From: Pseudomonadales bacterium
Lineage (GTDB): Bacteria; Pseudomonadota; Gammaproteobacteria; Pseudomonadales; Azotimanducaceae
Length of the DNA stretch: 64,000 nt
Direction: 5' to 3'
Assembly: GCA_024234635.1 (NCBI GenBank)
Contig: JACKNX010000011.1
Span: 62,001 to 126,000, forward strand
Both the position numbers and the translations under genes were made by a program. Below are positions 16,991-25,409 of this stretch, piece after piece. The stretch's first letter is position 1. Each line of letters begins with the position of its first letter. The notes below the pieces were generated by a model. The model made no database searches. It saw only the letters and a list, made by a program, of their open reading frames with translations, and was not told where the DNA came from.

Positions 16991-17782
16991 TTACACAACA
17001 GGGCACATGCCGCCGTCCATGTTGATGGCGCAGCCGGTGACATAGCTTGCGGCCTCCGAGGCCAGGAACAGGGCGGTGCTGGCACACTCCCCGGCTTCGC
17101 CCATCCGACCCATGGGCAGTCGTTTGCCGAATTCGGCTACAAAAGTCTCCAGGTCCTGATTGGCGCCTGAACGTTCCCATTGCCGGCGGATCTGATCGCT
17201 CCTGATCAGGCCGATCAGCAGCGCATTCACCAGCACGTTGTGCGGGGCACCTTCGCCGGCCAGGACCTTGGTGAGCGCCATGCCCGCCGCGCGCGTCACG
17301 GAGGTGGGTGAGGTGTTGGCGCCGGGAGCCTTGGCGAACGTGTTGAGAATGTTGATAACCCGGCCCCAGCGACGCGCCACCATGCCGGGCCATACCAGGC
17401 GGGTGAGACGCACCGCTGCCATGAGCTTGAGGTCCAGATCGTCCTGCCAGTCCTGATCCGTCAGTTTCTCGAAAGGTTTGGCGACGGCTTTGCCGGCGTT
17501 GTTCACGACGATATCCACCGGCCCGAGCGTGGCGACCACGGCGTCGTGCATGCGCGAGAGCGCCCCGCCATCGGCGACGTCACAGGCGAAGGCTTCGATG
17601 CGCGCGCCGATGGGCGCTTCGGTGGCGGCGATTGCGGCCTTCGTTTCGGCAAGCACATTCTCGCGCCGGGCGACGATGGCGACGCGCGCCCCTGCCTGAT
17701 AGAACGCCTGCGCCATGGCCTGGCCGAGGCCCAGCGACCCTCCGGTGATGATGGCCGTGCGGCCGGACAGCGTCAGTTGCAT
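16991..17782 (-). CDS. SDR-fold protein lacking the catalytic tetrad
   Basis: The 263 residues have a clear short-chain dehydrogenase fold: the nucleotide motif TGGSLGLG (13-20), CDVAD (68-71) and NNAGK (94-98), and the usual C-terminus (ASYVTGCAINMDGG). The active site, however, is replaced. By alignment the Ser is Asn147, the Tyr is Thr160 and the Lys is Arg164, with the S-x12-Y-x3-K spacing exactly kept; the helix-4 Asn is Lys119. It should bind NAD(P) but probably not work by the usual mechanism. It overlaps the upstream NRDE gene by 10 bp, so the two are very likely co-transcribed. Confidence 0.85.
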   Translation of the reverse strand: MQLTLSGRTAIITGGSLGLGQAMAQAFYQAGARVAIVARRENVLAETKAAIAATEAPIGARIEAFACDVADGGALSRMHDAVVATLGPVDIVVNNAGKAVAKPFEKLTDQDWQDDLDLKLMAAVRLTRLVWPGMVARRWGRVINILNTFAKAPGANTSPTSVTRAAGMALTKVLAGEGAPHNVLVNALLIGLIRSDQIRRQWERSGANQDLETFVAEFGKRLPMGRMGEAGECASTALFLASEAASYVTGCAINMDGGMCPVV

Positions 17783-18528
17783 GGGCGTTCCCTGGGTAGA
17801 TGATGTTCCTGGCGGCTGCCGGTCATCCCGCCGGGGCCGTAGAGTTGTTCGGCGATGGTTACGTGATCGTCGCTGATCAGCACGGCGGTGCTGGCGCGGG
17901 TGCCGTACTCGTCGCCGCGAATGAACATGGGTGCCACACGGCGTTCCATGTCCAGTGGCCGGCCCCGATCGGGCAGCTGATCGTCGGGCGGCACGCTGTC
18001 ATCCGCAAGCAGATCGATGAGCGTCGACGTGCTGGGCGCTTCTCTAAGCGCCCCTTCGAGGGCGTTGCGACCGCGGATCACCTTGGGCCACTCGCCACCC
18101 AGCATGGTGTTGCTGAGCCCGTAGATGCCGGGTGCGAGCACGCGTGCCTCGGCCCGGTTGGAGGTATACGCAAGCTGCTCGCCATCCCACAGCAGCAGGT
18201 TGAAGCCGCGATAGCGAGGACCGTCGATGCCATCCATGTAGGCGTCGACCGTCATGGTGCCCTGCAGGAAGTCCGCCACGAGCGCACCGCGCGAAAGTGG
18301 CGCGTTGTCCGTTGGATCCGAGAAGTTGGTGACAGCGGCGAACCGCCCGCCGGTGCTCACGCCCATCCACGAACCACCGGCTTCCAGGTCGCGACCGCCC
18401 AGTACGCGGGAATCGTTCTCCCAGCGGTGTACCGCCAGCGCGGGGCGCCGGTAGAATTCGTCGCGGTTGGCGGCCACCACCAGCGGGAGTCCGGGGTGGG
18501 TGCGATAGGCAAAGAGAACCAGACACAT
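17773..18528 (-). CDS. NRDE (TANGO2) family protein
   Basis: The 251-residue protein opens with MCLVLFAYRTHPGLPLVVAA and then NRDEFYRRP, the motif that names the family, with a conserved Cys at position 2. GGRDLEAGGSWMGVSTGGRF and AVTNF follow, as in TANGO2. The family has an Ntn-hydrolase-like fold, and eukaryotic and bacterial relatives have been linked to haem trafficking; the role here is not known. The ATG at 18528 puts Cys at position 2, as the family requires. Its 3' end overlaps the SDR gene. A hemE gene is in the window but 20 kb away. Confidence 0.88.
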   Translation of the reverse strand: MCLVLFAYRTHPGLPLVVAANRDEFYRRPALAVHRWENDSRVLGGRDLEAGGSWMGVSTGGRFAAVTNFSDPTDNAPLSRGALVADFLQGTMTVDAYMDGIDGPRYRGFNLLLWDGEQLAYTSNRAEARVLAPGIYGLSNTMLGGEWPKVIRGRNALEGALREAPSTSTLIDLLADDSVPPDDQLPDRGRPLDMERRVAPMFIRGDEYGTRASTAVLISDDHVTIAEQLYGPGGMTGSRQEHHLPRERPCN

Positions 18529-18673
18529 GGCGCCAGTGTAGCGAAGGGGCCCTGGAAAAAGCAGCCTGCGTGACATTGCGGCTCGTTGTACCGGCGCGTT
18601 CACGGCATGATGGCGTCGCGCCGCGAAAAACAGGGCTCGCGCGCCCAAGTGAAATCCAGAGCAGGTTGGCCAG

Positions 18674-19504
18674 GTGCACTACCCGATCATCGATCCCATC
18701 ATCGTTTCCCTCGGGCCGCTGGCGATCCGCTGGTACGGCTTGTCCTATCTCGCCGCGTTCGTCACCGCCTACTGGCTGCTCGTCTGGCGCACACGCCACC
18801 GGCCGGCCGGATTCAGCGAACAGGATGTGTCAGACCTCGTGTTCTACGGGGCACTAGGCGCCGTTATCGGCGGGCGTCTGGGTTCCATGCTGTTCTACAA
18901 CTTCGACCACTTCCTCGCCGATCCCCTGTACCTGCTGCGTATCTGGGAAGGTGGTATGTCGTTCCACGGCGGATTGCTCGGTGCCATCGCCGGGCTCTGG
19001 TGGTTTGGTCGCAAGACAGGTCGCGGTTTTTTCACCGTCACCGATTTCACCGCCCCCGCCGTGCCGACGGGCCTTGGCTTCGGCCGTCTCGGCAATTTTG
19101 CCAATACCGAACTGCCCGGACGCGTCACGGAGTCGCCGCTGGGCCTGCACTACCCGTGCGACGCCGTGCAGGGACTCACCTTCACCTGCACCGGTGAATG
19201 GGAATCGGTCGCGCGGCACGTGTCGCCGCTGTACCAGGCCATGGCCGAAGGTGTCGTGCTGTTCATCATCGTATGGCTGGTGGCCAACAAGCCGCGCCCG
19301 GCGGCGGTGGTGTCCGGCACCTTTCTCGCCGGCTATGGCGCGCTGCGGGTGGTGACGGAGTACTTCCGTTCGCCGGACCCGTGGATCGGCTATCTCGCCG
19401 GCGACTGGCTGACGATGGGGCAGGTGCTGAGTCTGCCGATGGTGGCGGCCGGCGCCATCCTGGTCCTGTGGGGGCGCAGATGGGTGTCCACAACGGCTGC
19501 ATAG
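18674..19504 (+). CDS. lgt: Prolipoprotein diacylglyceryl transferase
   Basis: This inner-membrane enzyme adds diacylglycerol to the lipobox cysteine of prelipoproteins. The 276 residues have about seven membrane helices and the family motifs: MHYPIIDPIIVSLGPLAIRW at the start, YLLRIWEGGMSFHGGLLGAI with the essential His, and GFGRLGNFANTELPGR. It uses a GTG start. The lgt-thyA-folA order is common in gammaproteobacteria, with 48 bp to thyA. The 27918-28361 product, with lipobox LAAC, would be a substrate. Confidence 0.96.
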   Translation: MHYPIIDPIIVSLGPLAIRWYGLSYLAAFVTAYWLLVWRTRHRPAGFSEQDVSDLVFYGALGAVIGGRLGSMLFYNFDHFLADPLYLLRIWEGGMSFHGGLLGAIAGLWWFGRKTGRGFFTVTDFTAPAVPTGLGFGRLGNFANTELPGRVTESPLGLHYPCDAVQGLTFTCTGEWESVARHVSPLYQAMAEGVVLFIIVWLVANKPRPAAVVSGTFLAGYGALRVVTEYFRSPDPWIGYLAGDWLTMGQVLSLPMVAAGAILVLWGRRWVSTTAA

Positions 19505-19552
19505 CACGGCCGATTGCTGCAAAATTCCCCGCTTATCCGTGGGGGACGATAG

Positions 19553-20347
19553 GTGAAACAGTATCTGGACCTGCTGCGCGACGTACGCGACAACGGCGTT
19601 TTCCGCGGCGATCGCACGGGTACGGGCACTTATTCCGTGTTCGGCCGCCAGCTCCGCTTCAACCTGGCCGATGGCTTCCCGCTGATCACGACCAAGAAGA
19701 TGTTCCTGCGCGGCATCATCCACGAGCTGCTGTGGTTTCTGTCCGGCGACACCAACATCGATTACCTCACCCGGCATGACGTGCACATCTGGGACGAATG
19801 GGCGGATGCGAACGGCAACCTGGGCCCGGTCTATGGCGCGCAGTGGCGCAGCTGGCGCACGCCGGACGGCGGCACCGTGGATCAGATCGCGCGCATCCTG
19901 CATGACCTGAAGGCCAACCCGCATTCCCGCCGGCACATCGTCAATGCCTGGAATGTGGCGGATGTGGACGATATGGCGTTGCCGCCCTGTCACCTGCTGT
20001 TCCAGTTCTATGTGGCCGACGGGCGGCTTTCCTGCCAGCTCTATCAGCGCAGCGCCGACATGTTCCTTGGTGTGCCGTTCAACATCGCCTCCTATGCCCT
20101 GCTGACGATGATGATCGCGCAGGTCTGCGATCTCGAGCCCGGCGACTTTGTACACACCTTCGGCGACACGCACCTGTACGCCAATCATGTGGAGCAGGCG
20201 GACAAACAACTGGCGAGGCTGCCCATGCCGTTGCCGACGATGCATCTGAATCCTGAGGTGCGTGATCTGTTCGCGTTCACGATTGATGACTTTGAACTGC
20301 GTGACTACCGATGTCATGCGGGGATCAAGGCGCCAATTGCGGTCTGA
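19553..20347 (+). CDS. thyA: Thymidylate synthase
   Basis: It methylates dUMP to dTMP, using 5,10-methylene-THF and releasing dihydrofolate. The 264-residue length equals E. coli ThyA. The nucleophile is Cys146 in LPPCHLLFQFYV, followed by the signature QRSADMFLGVPFNIASYALL; the folate and dUMP residues in MFLRGIIHELLWFLSGDTNI are present. GTG start after a GGGGGACG ribosome site. FolA, which reduces the dihydrofolate produced, follows 24 bp downstream. Confidence 0.98.
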   Translation: MKQYLDLLRDVRDNGVFRGDRTGTGTYSVFGRQLRFNLADGFPLITTKKMFLRGIIHELLWFLSGDTNIDYLTRHDVHIWDEWADANGNLGPVYGAQWRSWRTPDGGTVDQIARILHDLKANPHSRRHIVNAWNVADVDDMALPPCHLLFQFYVADGRLSCQLYQRSADMFLGVPFNIASYALLTMMIAQVCDLEPGDFVHTFGDTHLYANHVEQADKQLARLPMPLPTMHLNPEVRDLFAFTIDDFELRDYRCHAGIKAPIAV

Positions 20348-20371
20348 ACTTCCGACAGCCGGATTCACAAG

Positions 20372-20887
20372 ATGATCAACGGCATTCGCGTGTCCCTCAT
20401 CTGGGCCATGGCGCGCAATCGGGTCATCGGTCGTGGCAACACCCTGCCGTGGCGATTGCATACCGACATGCGTCACTTCATGCGCACGACGCTGGGCAAA
20501 CCCGTGATCATGGGCCGGAAAACATTCGAATCCATGGATGCTGCCCTGCCCGGGCGCACCAATATCGTGCTGTCGCGTGACGTGAACTACCGGGCGGCCG
20601 GCGCCACGGTGGTGCCAACGCTGGACGCTGCACTCGACGTTGCGGCCGCGCAGTGTGAAGTGGATGGCCAGGAGGAAATCTTCGTGATCGGCGGCTCCGC
20701 CATCTATGCCATGGCGCTGCCGGGGGCGGACAGGCTGTATCTCACCGAGGTGCACGCTGATGTGGAGGGCGATACCTATTTTCCCGAGTTCGATCGCTCG
20801 GCATGGCGGGAGGTGAGCCGCCGCGACGTGCCCGCGGGCGATCGCGACGTGTATCCGTGCAGTATTCTCGTGCTGGAGCGGCGATAA
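20372..20887 (+). CDS. folA: Dihydrofolate reductase
   Basis: It reduces dihydrofolate to tetrahydrofolate with NADPH. The 171-residue protein has the chromosomal-type motifs SLIWAMARNRVIGRGNTLPW, the catalytic Asp in LHTDMRHFM, the NADPH-binding VIMGRKTFESM, and IFVIGGSAIYAMALP near the C-terminus. Length is slightly above the usual 160. It pairs with thyA upstream, and a molybdate-binding protein gene follows after 16 bp. Confidence 0.97.
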   Translation: MINGIRVSLIWAMARNRVIGRGNTLPWRLHTDMRHFMRTTLGKPVIMGRKTFESMDAALPGRTNIVLSRDVNYRAAGATVVPTLDAALDVAAAQCEVDGQEEIFVIGGSAIYAMALPGADRLYLTEVHADVEGDTYFPEFDRSAWREVSRRDVPAGDRDVYPCSILVLERR

Positions 20888-20903
20888 ACGCCGGGGCGCT
20901 GGC

Positions 20904-21668
20904 TTGAGATTTGTTGCAGGCGCCGTCTTCCTCCTTTCGGTGCTGGCCTGTGCGCCAGTTGCGCGCGCTGAAAAAGCCGTTGTCGCGGTGGCGGCGAATT
21001 TTCTCGAGGTGGCGCAAACACTCGCCCCGCTGTTTGAACAGGAGAGCGGGCATGCGGTGTCATTTGCTGTGGGATCAACCGGCAAACTCTACGCGCAGAT
21101 CCTGCACGGAGCGCCCTTCGATGTTCTGCTGGCGGCTGATCGGGAACGTCCCTCGCGACTGGTGCAGGAAGGTCCCGGTGTTCCCGGCACTCAATTTACC
21201 TACGCCATCGGCATTCTCACGCTGTGGAGTGCCGATGCCGCGTTGCTCACGGATAACGCGGCCTCGGTGCTGGCCTCTGACAAGGTGCAGCACGTGGCGA
21301 TGGCGGATCCGGCGCTTGCACCGTACGGCCTCGCCGCCCAACAGGTTGTTGCACGTCTGCCTCGAAGCGATCTCATTTCCGGAAAGATTGTGCTTGCACC
21401 GGATATCGGTGGGGTTTTTACGCTGGTGGCCACGGGCAATGCACAGGCGGGCTTTGTGGCCCTGTCGAGCGTCCTGAGTCCACGCAACCCGAACGCGGGA
21501 AGTCGCTGGGACATTCCCGCGAATCTGTATGCCCCCGTTCGGCAGGACGCCGTGCTGCTGCGCCATGGCGAGCGCAACGCGGCGGCGATTGCGTTTTTGA
21601 GCTTTCTCCGCTCGCCCGCCGCGCAAACCGTGATCAGGACACGCGGCTACCGCCTGACCACGGATTGA
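20904..21668 (+). CDS. modA: Molybdate ABC transporter periplasmic binding protein
   Basis: The 254-residue precursor has a signal peptide (RFVAGAVFLLSVLACAPVARA, cleavage probably before EKAVV). The ModA pattern follows: VAVAANFLEVAQTLAPLFEQ, FAVGSTGKLYAQILHGAPFD, VLLAADRERPSRL and HVAMADPALAPYGLAAQQ. It would deliver molybdate or tungstate to ModBC. A TTG start is used. The permease and ATPase genes modB and modC are not next to it; a hairpin region and a convergent SDR gene follow instead. Whether it is the only ModA or an orphan copy cannot be told here. Confidence 0.9.
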   Translation: MRFVAGAVFLLSVLACAPVARAEKAVVAVAANFLEVAQTLAPLFEQESGHAVSFAVGSTGKLYAQILHGAPFDVLLAADRERPSRLVQEGPGVPGTQFTYAIGILTLWSADAALLTDNAASVLASDKVQHVAMADPALAPYGLAAQQVVARLPRSDLISGKIVLAPDIGGVFTLVATGNAQAGFVALSSVLSPRNPNAGSRWDIPANLYAPVRQDAVLLRHGERNAAAIAFLSFLRSPAAQTVIRTRGYRLTTD

Positions 21669-21697
21669 ACTGGCGACCAGCCGGTATTCGCCGGAGC

Positions 21698-21739
21698 CTG
21701 GCGCCTGATTCGGCTGCGGCGCCAGCGAACGCTGTTCGC
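21698..21739. terminator. Two adjacent hairpins between convergent genes, possible bidirectional terminator
   Basis: CTGGCGCC (21698-21705) pairs with GGCGCCAG (21718-21725). GCGAAC (21725-21730) pairs with GTTCGC (21734-21739) across a three-base loop. Both lie in the 119-bp gap where modA and the SDR gene converge. No U-tract follows, so intrinsic termination is uncertain, but a transcription barrier or 3'-end stabiliser would fit the position. Confidence 0.45.
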
Positions 21740-21787
21740 AGAATGCGCACCCCCGGGATGGCGGTGCCGAGGCTTGTCGGCGTTGGA

Positions 21788-22567
21788 TCAGTACTGCGCC
21801 GTTCCGCCGTCCACGCTCAGCTGTGCGCCGGTAATTCCGGATCCCAGATCGCTGGCAAGAAACAGGGCCATGGCGGATACCTCCTGAAGCGTGATCGGTC
21901 GTTTCAATGCGCTATCGGCCGTATAGAGCCCTATCAGCTCATCGAACGTCAGTCCCATCGCCTTGGCGGTGGCCGGACCGGAGTTCTGTACTTCGTCCGT
22001 GAGGACAATGCCCGGACAGATGGCGTTCACCGTGACACCGCTTGTGCCAACCTCGCGAGCCACCGTCTTGGTCATGCCGTTGATCGCGTGTTTGGCGGTG
22101 GTGTAGGGCGACATTACGGGCTTGCCGTGTTTGCCCTCCACGGAGGAGATGTTGATGATGCGCCCGGACTTGTTGGCCAGCATCGTCTTCAATGCGCGCC
22201 GTGTTGCCCAGAAGGTGCTGTACACGTTGACCTTCATGCAATAGTCGAATTCCCGGTCCGAAAGTTCGGCCAGCGGCTGAAGGTCGCCACCGGCGCCGCC
22301 GGCGTTGTTGACCAGGATGTCGATGGTGCCGAACGTTTTCACGGTGTGATCGACAAAGCCTTCCACGTCCGTCTGCTGCGTGGCGTCACCTGTAATGAAT
22401 ACAAGCCGGTCGCCCGCGCCTATGTCGGCCAGCGTCTTTGCGGCCTTCTCCGCGTTGCGGGCCATGATGACGACACGCGCGCCTTCCTTGAGAAACGCCT
22501 CCACAATTGCGCGTCCGATACCCGCCGAGCCGCCGCTGACGGCTGCTACCTTGTTTTCCAGCAACAT
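21788..22567 (-). CDS. Short-chain dehydrogenase/reductase
   Basis: The 259-residue classical SDR has SGGSAGIG (11-18), NNAGG (88-92) and an intact catalytic tetrad: Asn114, Ser142 (INISSVEG), Tyr155 and Lys159 (SPYTTAKHAINGM). The C-terminus ends SVDGGTAQY. Family members reduce 3-oxoacyl compounds or oxidise secondary alcohols; the substrate is not evident. The ATG at 22567 gives the standard N-terminus (LLENKVAAVSGG). It lies 94 bp downstream of the MFS gene on the same strand, so a pair importing and oxidising an organic acid or alcohol is possible. Confidence 0.88.
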   Translation of the reverse strand: MLLENKVAAVSGGSAGIGRAIVEAFLKEGARVVIMARNAEKAAKTLADIGAGDRLVFITGDATQQTDVEGFVDHTVKTFGTIDILVNNAGGAGGDLQPLAELSDREFDYCMKVNVYSTFWATRRALKTMLANKSGRIINISSVEGKHGKPVMSPYTTAKHAINGMTKTVAREVGTSGVTVNAICPGIVLTDEVQNSGPATAKAMGLTFDELIGLYTADSALKRPITLQEVSAMALFLASDLGSGITGAQLSVDGGTAQY

Positions 22568-22661
22568 GTCTGTCCCCTTGATCGACCCGAAACTGTACAA
22601 GCCGCTAAAAACAGAAGCAATTCGGCGCCCGATTTCCGGGCGGCCTGATACTGGGCGCCGA

Positions 22662-23948
22662 TCAGTCGAACAGCTTGCGTGAACTCGCGAACACGAGATA
22701 GACGAGGAGGCCGGCAACCATCACGCCGGCCGCCGTCTGGAACACCAGCGTCCACGAACCCGTTGCGTTCAGTATCAGGCCGCTGATGTACACGCCGACG
22801 ATGCCGGGGATGGTGGCCGCGGTGTTGGACAGCCCCATGATCACGCCCGCGCCGCGCGGGGCGATGTCCAGGTGATTCACGCCGAAGCCGCCGGCGGTGG
22901 CGCCGCCGAAGATGTTGCCCAGCGACATCAGTGCAATCGCCAGCGGAATGCTCTCCACGTAGCCGACCACGGCCAGTACCGCCGCGGAGCCGCCGAAGCC
23001 GATCGTCTGCATCAGCTTGCGCACGCGGGTGGTGTCCATGCCGCGCTGGATGAGCCTGTCCGCCATCCAGCCGCCGGCGTTCAGTGACAGAAACGAAAAC
23101 GCGGACGGGATCATGGTGAACAGGCCCACCGACGCGAAGTCCACACCCAGCCCCTTGTTGATGTAGGTGGGCATCCAGGCGAGCAGCACGTAGCTGCCCC
23201 AGTTGGCGCTGAAGTGGCTGACGATGATGGCCCACACGGCCGGCGTGCGCAGCAGGGTTCCCAGCGCCGGCACCGGCATGTCCCCAATGCTGTCATCGCG
23301 ATTGCCCTGGATCAGGGCAAGTTCATTGGCGCTGATGCGTGGGTGGGCTTCCGGTGTTGCGGTGGCGATGCGGTGCCAGACCGCCCACCACACGAAGCCG
23401 ATCAGCCCAAAGCAGAAGAAAGCCGACTGCCAGCCCCAGTGTTCAACCAGCCAGGGTGTGGCGACGAGGGCAAATACGCTGCCGGCAGGAATCATGGAAA
23501 ACAGGATGCCGATGCCGCGGGAGCGTTCCGCCGCTGGGATCCAGCGGCCGAAGAGTGCATAGATGGACGGGAAGGTAACGCCTTCGCCAATGCCCATGAG
23601 CACCCGGGTCAGTAGCAGTGAGAGCATGCCGCCCGCGGCGGCAAAGGGGGTGATGAGTGTAAACAGTGACCAGAACACCACGCCCCAGCCCAGCACCAGT
23701 TTGCCGCCGTGCCGTTCGGCCAGCCAGCCACCCGCGACCTGGGTCAGCAGATAGCCCACGAAGAAGGAGGACAGCACGCGACCCTGTTGTTCCGGATTCC
23801 AGTTGAACTCCGCAGCCATGGGAAGGATGGTGATGGACATCACCACTCTGTCCATGTAGCAGATGAAGACCGCAAATGCGGCCATCAGGACAACGGATTG
23901 TCGGATGCTCCGACCGTTTTCCGGCCTGATGCTGACAGGTGAATCCAC
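22662..23948 (-). CDS. MFS transporter, anion:cation symporter (ACS) type
   Basis: The 428-residue membrane protein has 12 predicted helices. Helix 1 carries FICYMDRVVMSITILPMAAE, the usual ACS/SLC17-like region for organic-anion transporters. GYLLTQVAGGWLAERHGGK gives the MFS loop 2-3 motif, and GIGEGVTFPSIYALFGRWIP is typical of ACS members. The GTG at 23948 follows a strong GGAGAGGGGAG site; upstream reading frame is unlike protein. The exact substrate (carboxylate, sugar acid or phosphate ester) cannot be read from sequence. It is probably in one unit with the SDR gene downstream. Confidence 0.87.
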   Translation of the reverse strand: MDSPVSIRPENGRSIRQSVVLMAAFAVFICYMDRVVMSITILPMAAEFNWNPEQQGRVLSSFFVGYLLTQVAGGWLAERHGGKLVLGWGVVFWSLFTLITPFAAAGGMLSLLLTRVLMGIGEGVTFPSIYALFGRWIPAAERSRGIGILFSMIPAGSVFALVATPWLVEHWGWQSAFFCFGLIGFVWWAVWHRIATATPEAHPRISANELALIQGNRDDSIGDMPVPALGTLLRTPAVWAIIVSHFSANWGSYVLLAWMPTYINKGLGVDFASVGLFTMIPSAFSFLSLNAGGWMADRLIQRGMDTTRVRKLMQTIGFGGSAAVLAVVGYVESIPLAIALMSLGNIFGGATAGGFGVNHLDIAPRGAGVIMGLSNTAATIPGIVGVYISGLILNATGSWTLVFQTAAGVMVAGLLVYLVFASSRKLFD

Positions 23949-24006
23949 GTACGCTCCCCTCTCCAGTGATGTTGGCTGCCAGGCTCCCCGCGCGGCAGCC
24001 GCGATG

Positions 24007-24582
24007 TCAGCGGTGGTGCCCCAACTTCTGAACCGCCGCCAGCGCCTGACGCACGTTCTCGTCCGGCGCAACGCCGCCAACGACGGCGGCGATGCGACCG
24101 TCGGCACCCACCACGAAGGTGGTGCGCTCGGCAAAGCCGTGATCGATGGCCACGCCGCGGGTATCGGTGGCCCCCGCGCGTGCCTCACCCACCCGCAAGC
24201 CATAGGCGCTGGCAATAGTGCCGTCGGGGTCGCTCGCGACGGGAAACTGGCCGGCGCAGTAGTCCGGATCCTTCGAAAAGTCGTTCAGACGCTCGATGCT
24301 GTCGAGCGACACCCCCACCACCGTGGCGCCAGCCGCGGCAAAGCGTTCCACGTTCACCGCGAAAGTATGCGCCTGCACGTTGCAGCCGCCCGTATAGGCG
24401 GAGGGATAGAAGTACACCACGACCGGGCCTGTCTTCAGCGCATTGGCCAGTGAGTAGTCGAAGGCCTCGCCATTGCGCGATGCCCGCGCATCGATGGCGG
24501 GCGCCTGGTCACCGGTGGCAAGCGCGGCAAAGGCGGAGTTTGTGAAGAGCAAGGTCAGGCATAGTGTCAGTAGCTGTTTCAT
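24007..24582 (-). CDS. Exported peroxiredoxin (AhpC/TSA, BCP-like)
   Basis: The 191-residue precursor begins with a signal peptide (MKQLLTLCLTLLFTNSAFA), so it should act in the periplasm. The thioredoxin-fold domain has VVVYFYPSAYTGGCNVQAH, where the Cys after TGG is the expected peroxidatic residue. GVSLDSIERLNDFSKDPDY and FVVGADGRI follow. A second Cys in DPDYCAGQFPVASDPDG may be the resolving residue. Family members reduce peroxides with thiols. Most BCP-type enzymes are cytoplasmic, so export is noteworthy. It is 58 bp from the MFS start, same strand. Confidence 0.86.
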   Translation of the reverse strand: MKQLLTLCLTLLFTNSAFAALATGDQAPAIDARASRNGEAFDYSLANALKTGPVVVYFYPSAYTGGCNVQAHTFAVNVERFAAAGATVVGVSLDSIERLNDFSKDPDYCAGQFPVASDPDGTIASAYGLRVGEARAGATDTRGVAIDHGFAERTTFVVGADGRIAAVVGGVAPDENVRQALAAVQKLGHHR

Positions 24583-24722
24583 GGAATCCTCATCGGCTTG
24601 AAAGCCTTGCACTGGACTGTGATGCGAAGCGTCGTTTCCTCTCCAGCGTCGGTCTACCGTTGGCGACGTTTGCGGACGGGGTCGAGTGAGTCTACGCGCA
24701 GCGGCAATGCAGGAGAAATGCG

Positions 24723-24929
24723 ATGCCAGACGGCACAACGCTGATTCTCGGTCTGGTGTTCGGATCGATCGGTATGGGTTATTTCCTGTACGGTAAGCGG
24801 AGTGAGCAGCCTGCCTATCGCTGGACCGGTGTCGCCTTGATGATCTTTCCCTATTTCTTCGAAAATACCGCCGTTCTGATTGCCCTCGGCATCGGCCTGC
24901 TGGTGGCGCCCCGATTCATCGACATCTGA
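24723..24929 (+). CDS. Small two-helix membrane protein
   Basis: This 68-residue protein has two predicted membrane segments (LILGLVFGSIGMGYFLYG and VLIALGIGLLVAPRFI) around a short polar loop (KRSEQPAYRWTG). An AGGAG site lies 7 bases before the ATG, which supports real translation. Similar short proteins with IGMGYFLYGK are widespread and usually uncharacterised. It is divergent from the peroxiredoxin and 55 bp ahead of the thioesterase gene. Confidence 0.72.
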   Translation: MPDGTTLILGLVFGSIGMGYFLYGKRSEQPAYRWTGVALMIFPYFFENTAVLIALGIGLLVAPRFIDI

Positions 24930-24984
24930 CCCGGCTGTCATTTCCGGCAGCAGGGTGTGGTGACCACAGACCTGGGAGAGAGGC

Positions 24985-25368
24985 TTGAAACATCCCTTTG
25001 CGGAACTGATCGCTATGCAGGTCGATGAGCGGGAGACCGGCTACAGTCGATTGTCACTCGTTGTCACCGAAGACCACATGAATCCGCACAACGTCGTGCA
25101 CGGCGCGGTGATCTATGCGCTGGCGGATACCGGCATGGGCGCGGCGCTGGCGCCGTCCCTGGCGGAAGGGGAGATCTGCGCCACCATCGAGATCAAGATC
25201 AACTACTTCAAACCGGTCACCCGTGGCCAGCTCGTATGCACGACGGAAATGATCAACCGCGGGCGCACGGTGGCGAATCTTCAGTCCCGCATTGTCGTGG
25301 GCGATTCGCTGGTTGCCATGGCCAATGGCAACTACGCGATTTTCACGCCAGGCGCCCGGTCGCGCTGA
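24985..25368 (+). CDS. Hotdog-fold thioesterase, PaaI type
   Basis: The 127-residue protein has the PaaI-type pattern HMNPHNVVHGAVIYALADTG, where the HGG-like HGA segment and following Asp form the active-site region, then ATIEIKINYFKPVTRG. Members hydrolyse acyl- or aryl-CoA esters. TTG start with GGGAGAG upstream. The next gene, an anchored split-barrel-like protein, begins 41 bp later on the same strand. The acyl-CoA dehydrogenase and thiolase nearby suggest an acyl-CoA setting. Confidence 0.88.
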   Translation: MKHPFAELIAMQVDERETGYSRLSLVVTEDHMNPHNVVHGAVIYALADTGMGAALAPSLAEGEICATIEIKINYFKPVTRGQLVCTTEMINRGRTVANLQSRIVVGDSLVAMANGNYAIFTPGARSR

Positions 25369-25409
25369 CGCCGCGGGACGTTGCGGGGCGAATGGGGTGA
25401 GAGGCTGAC

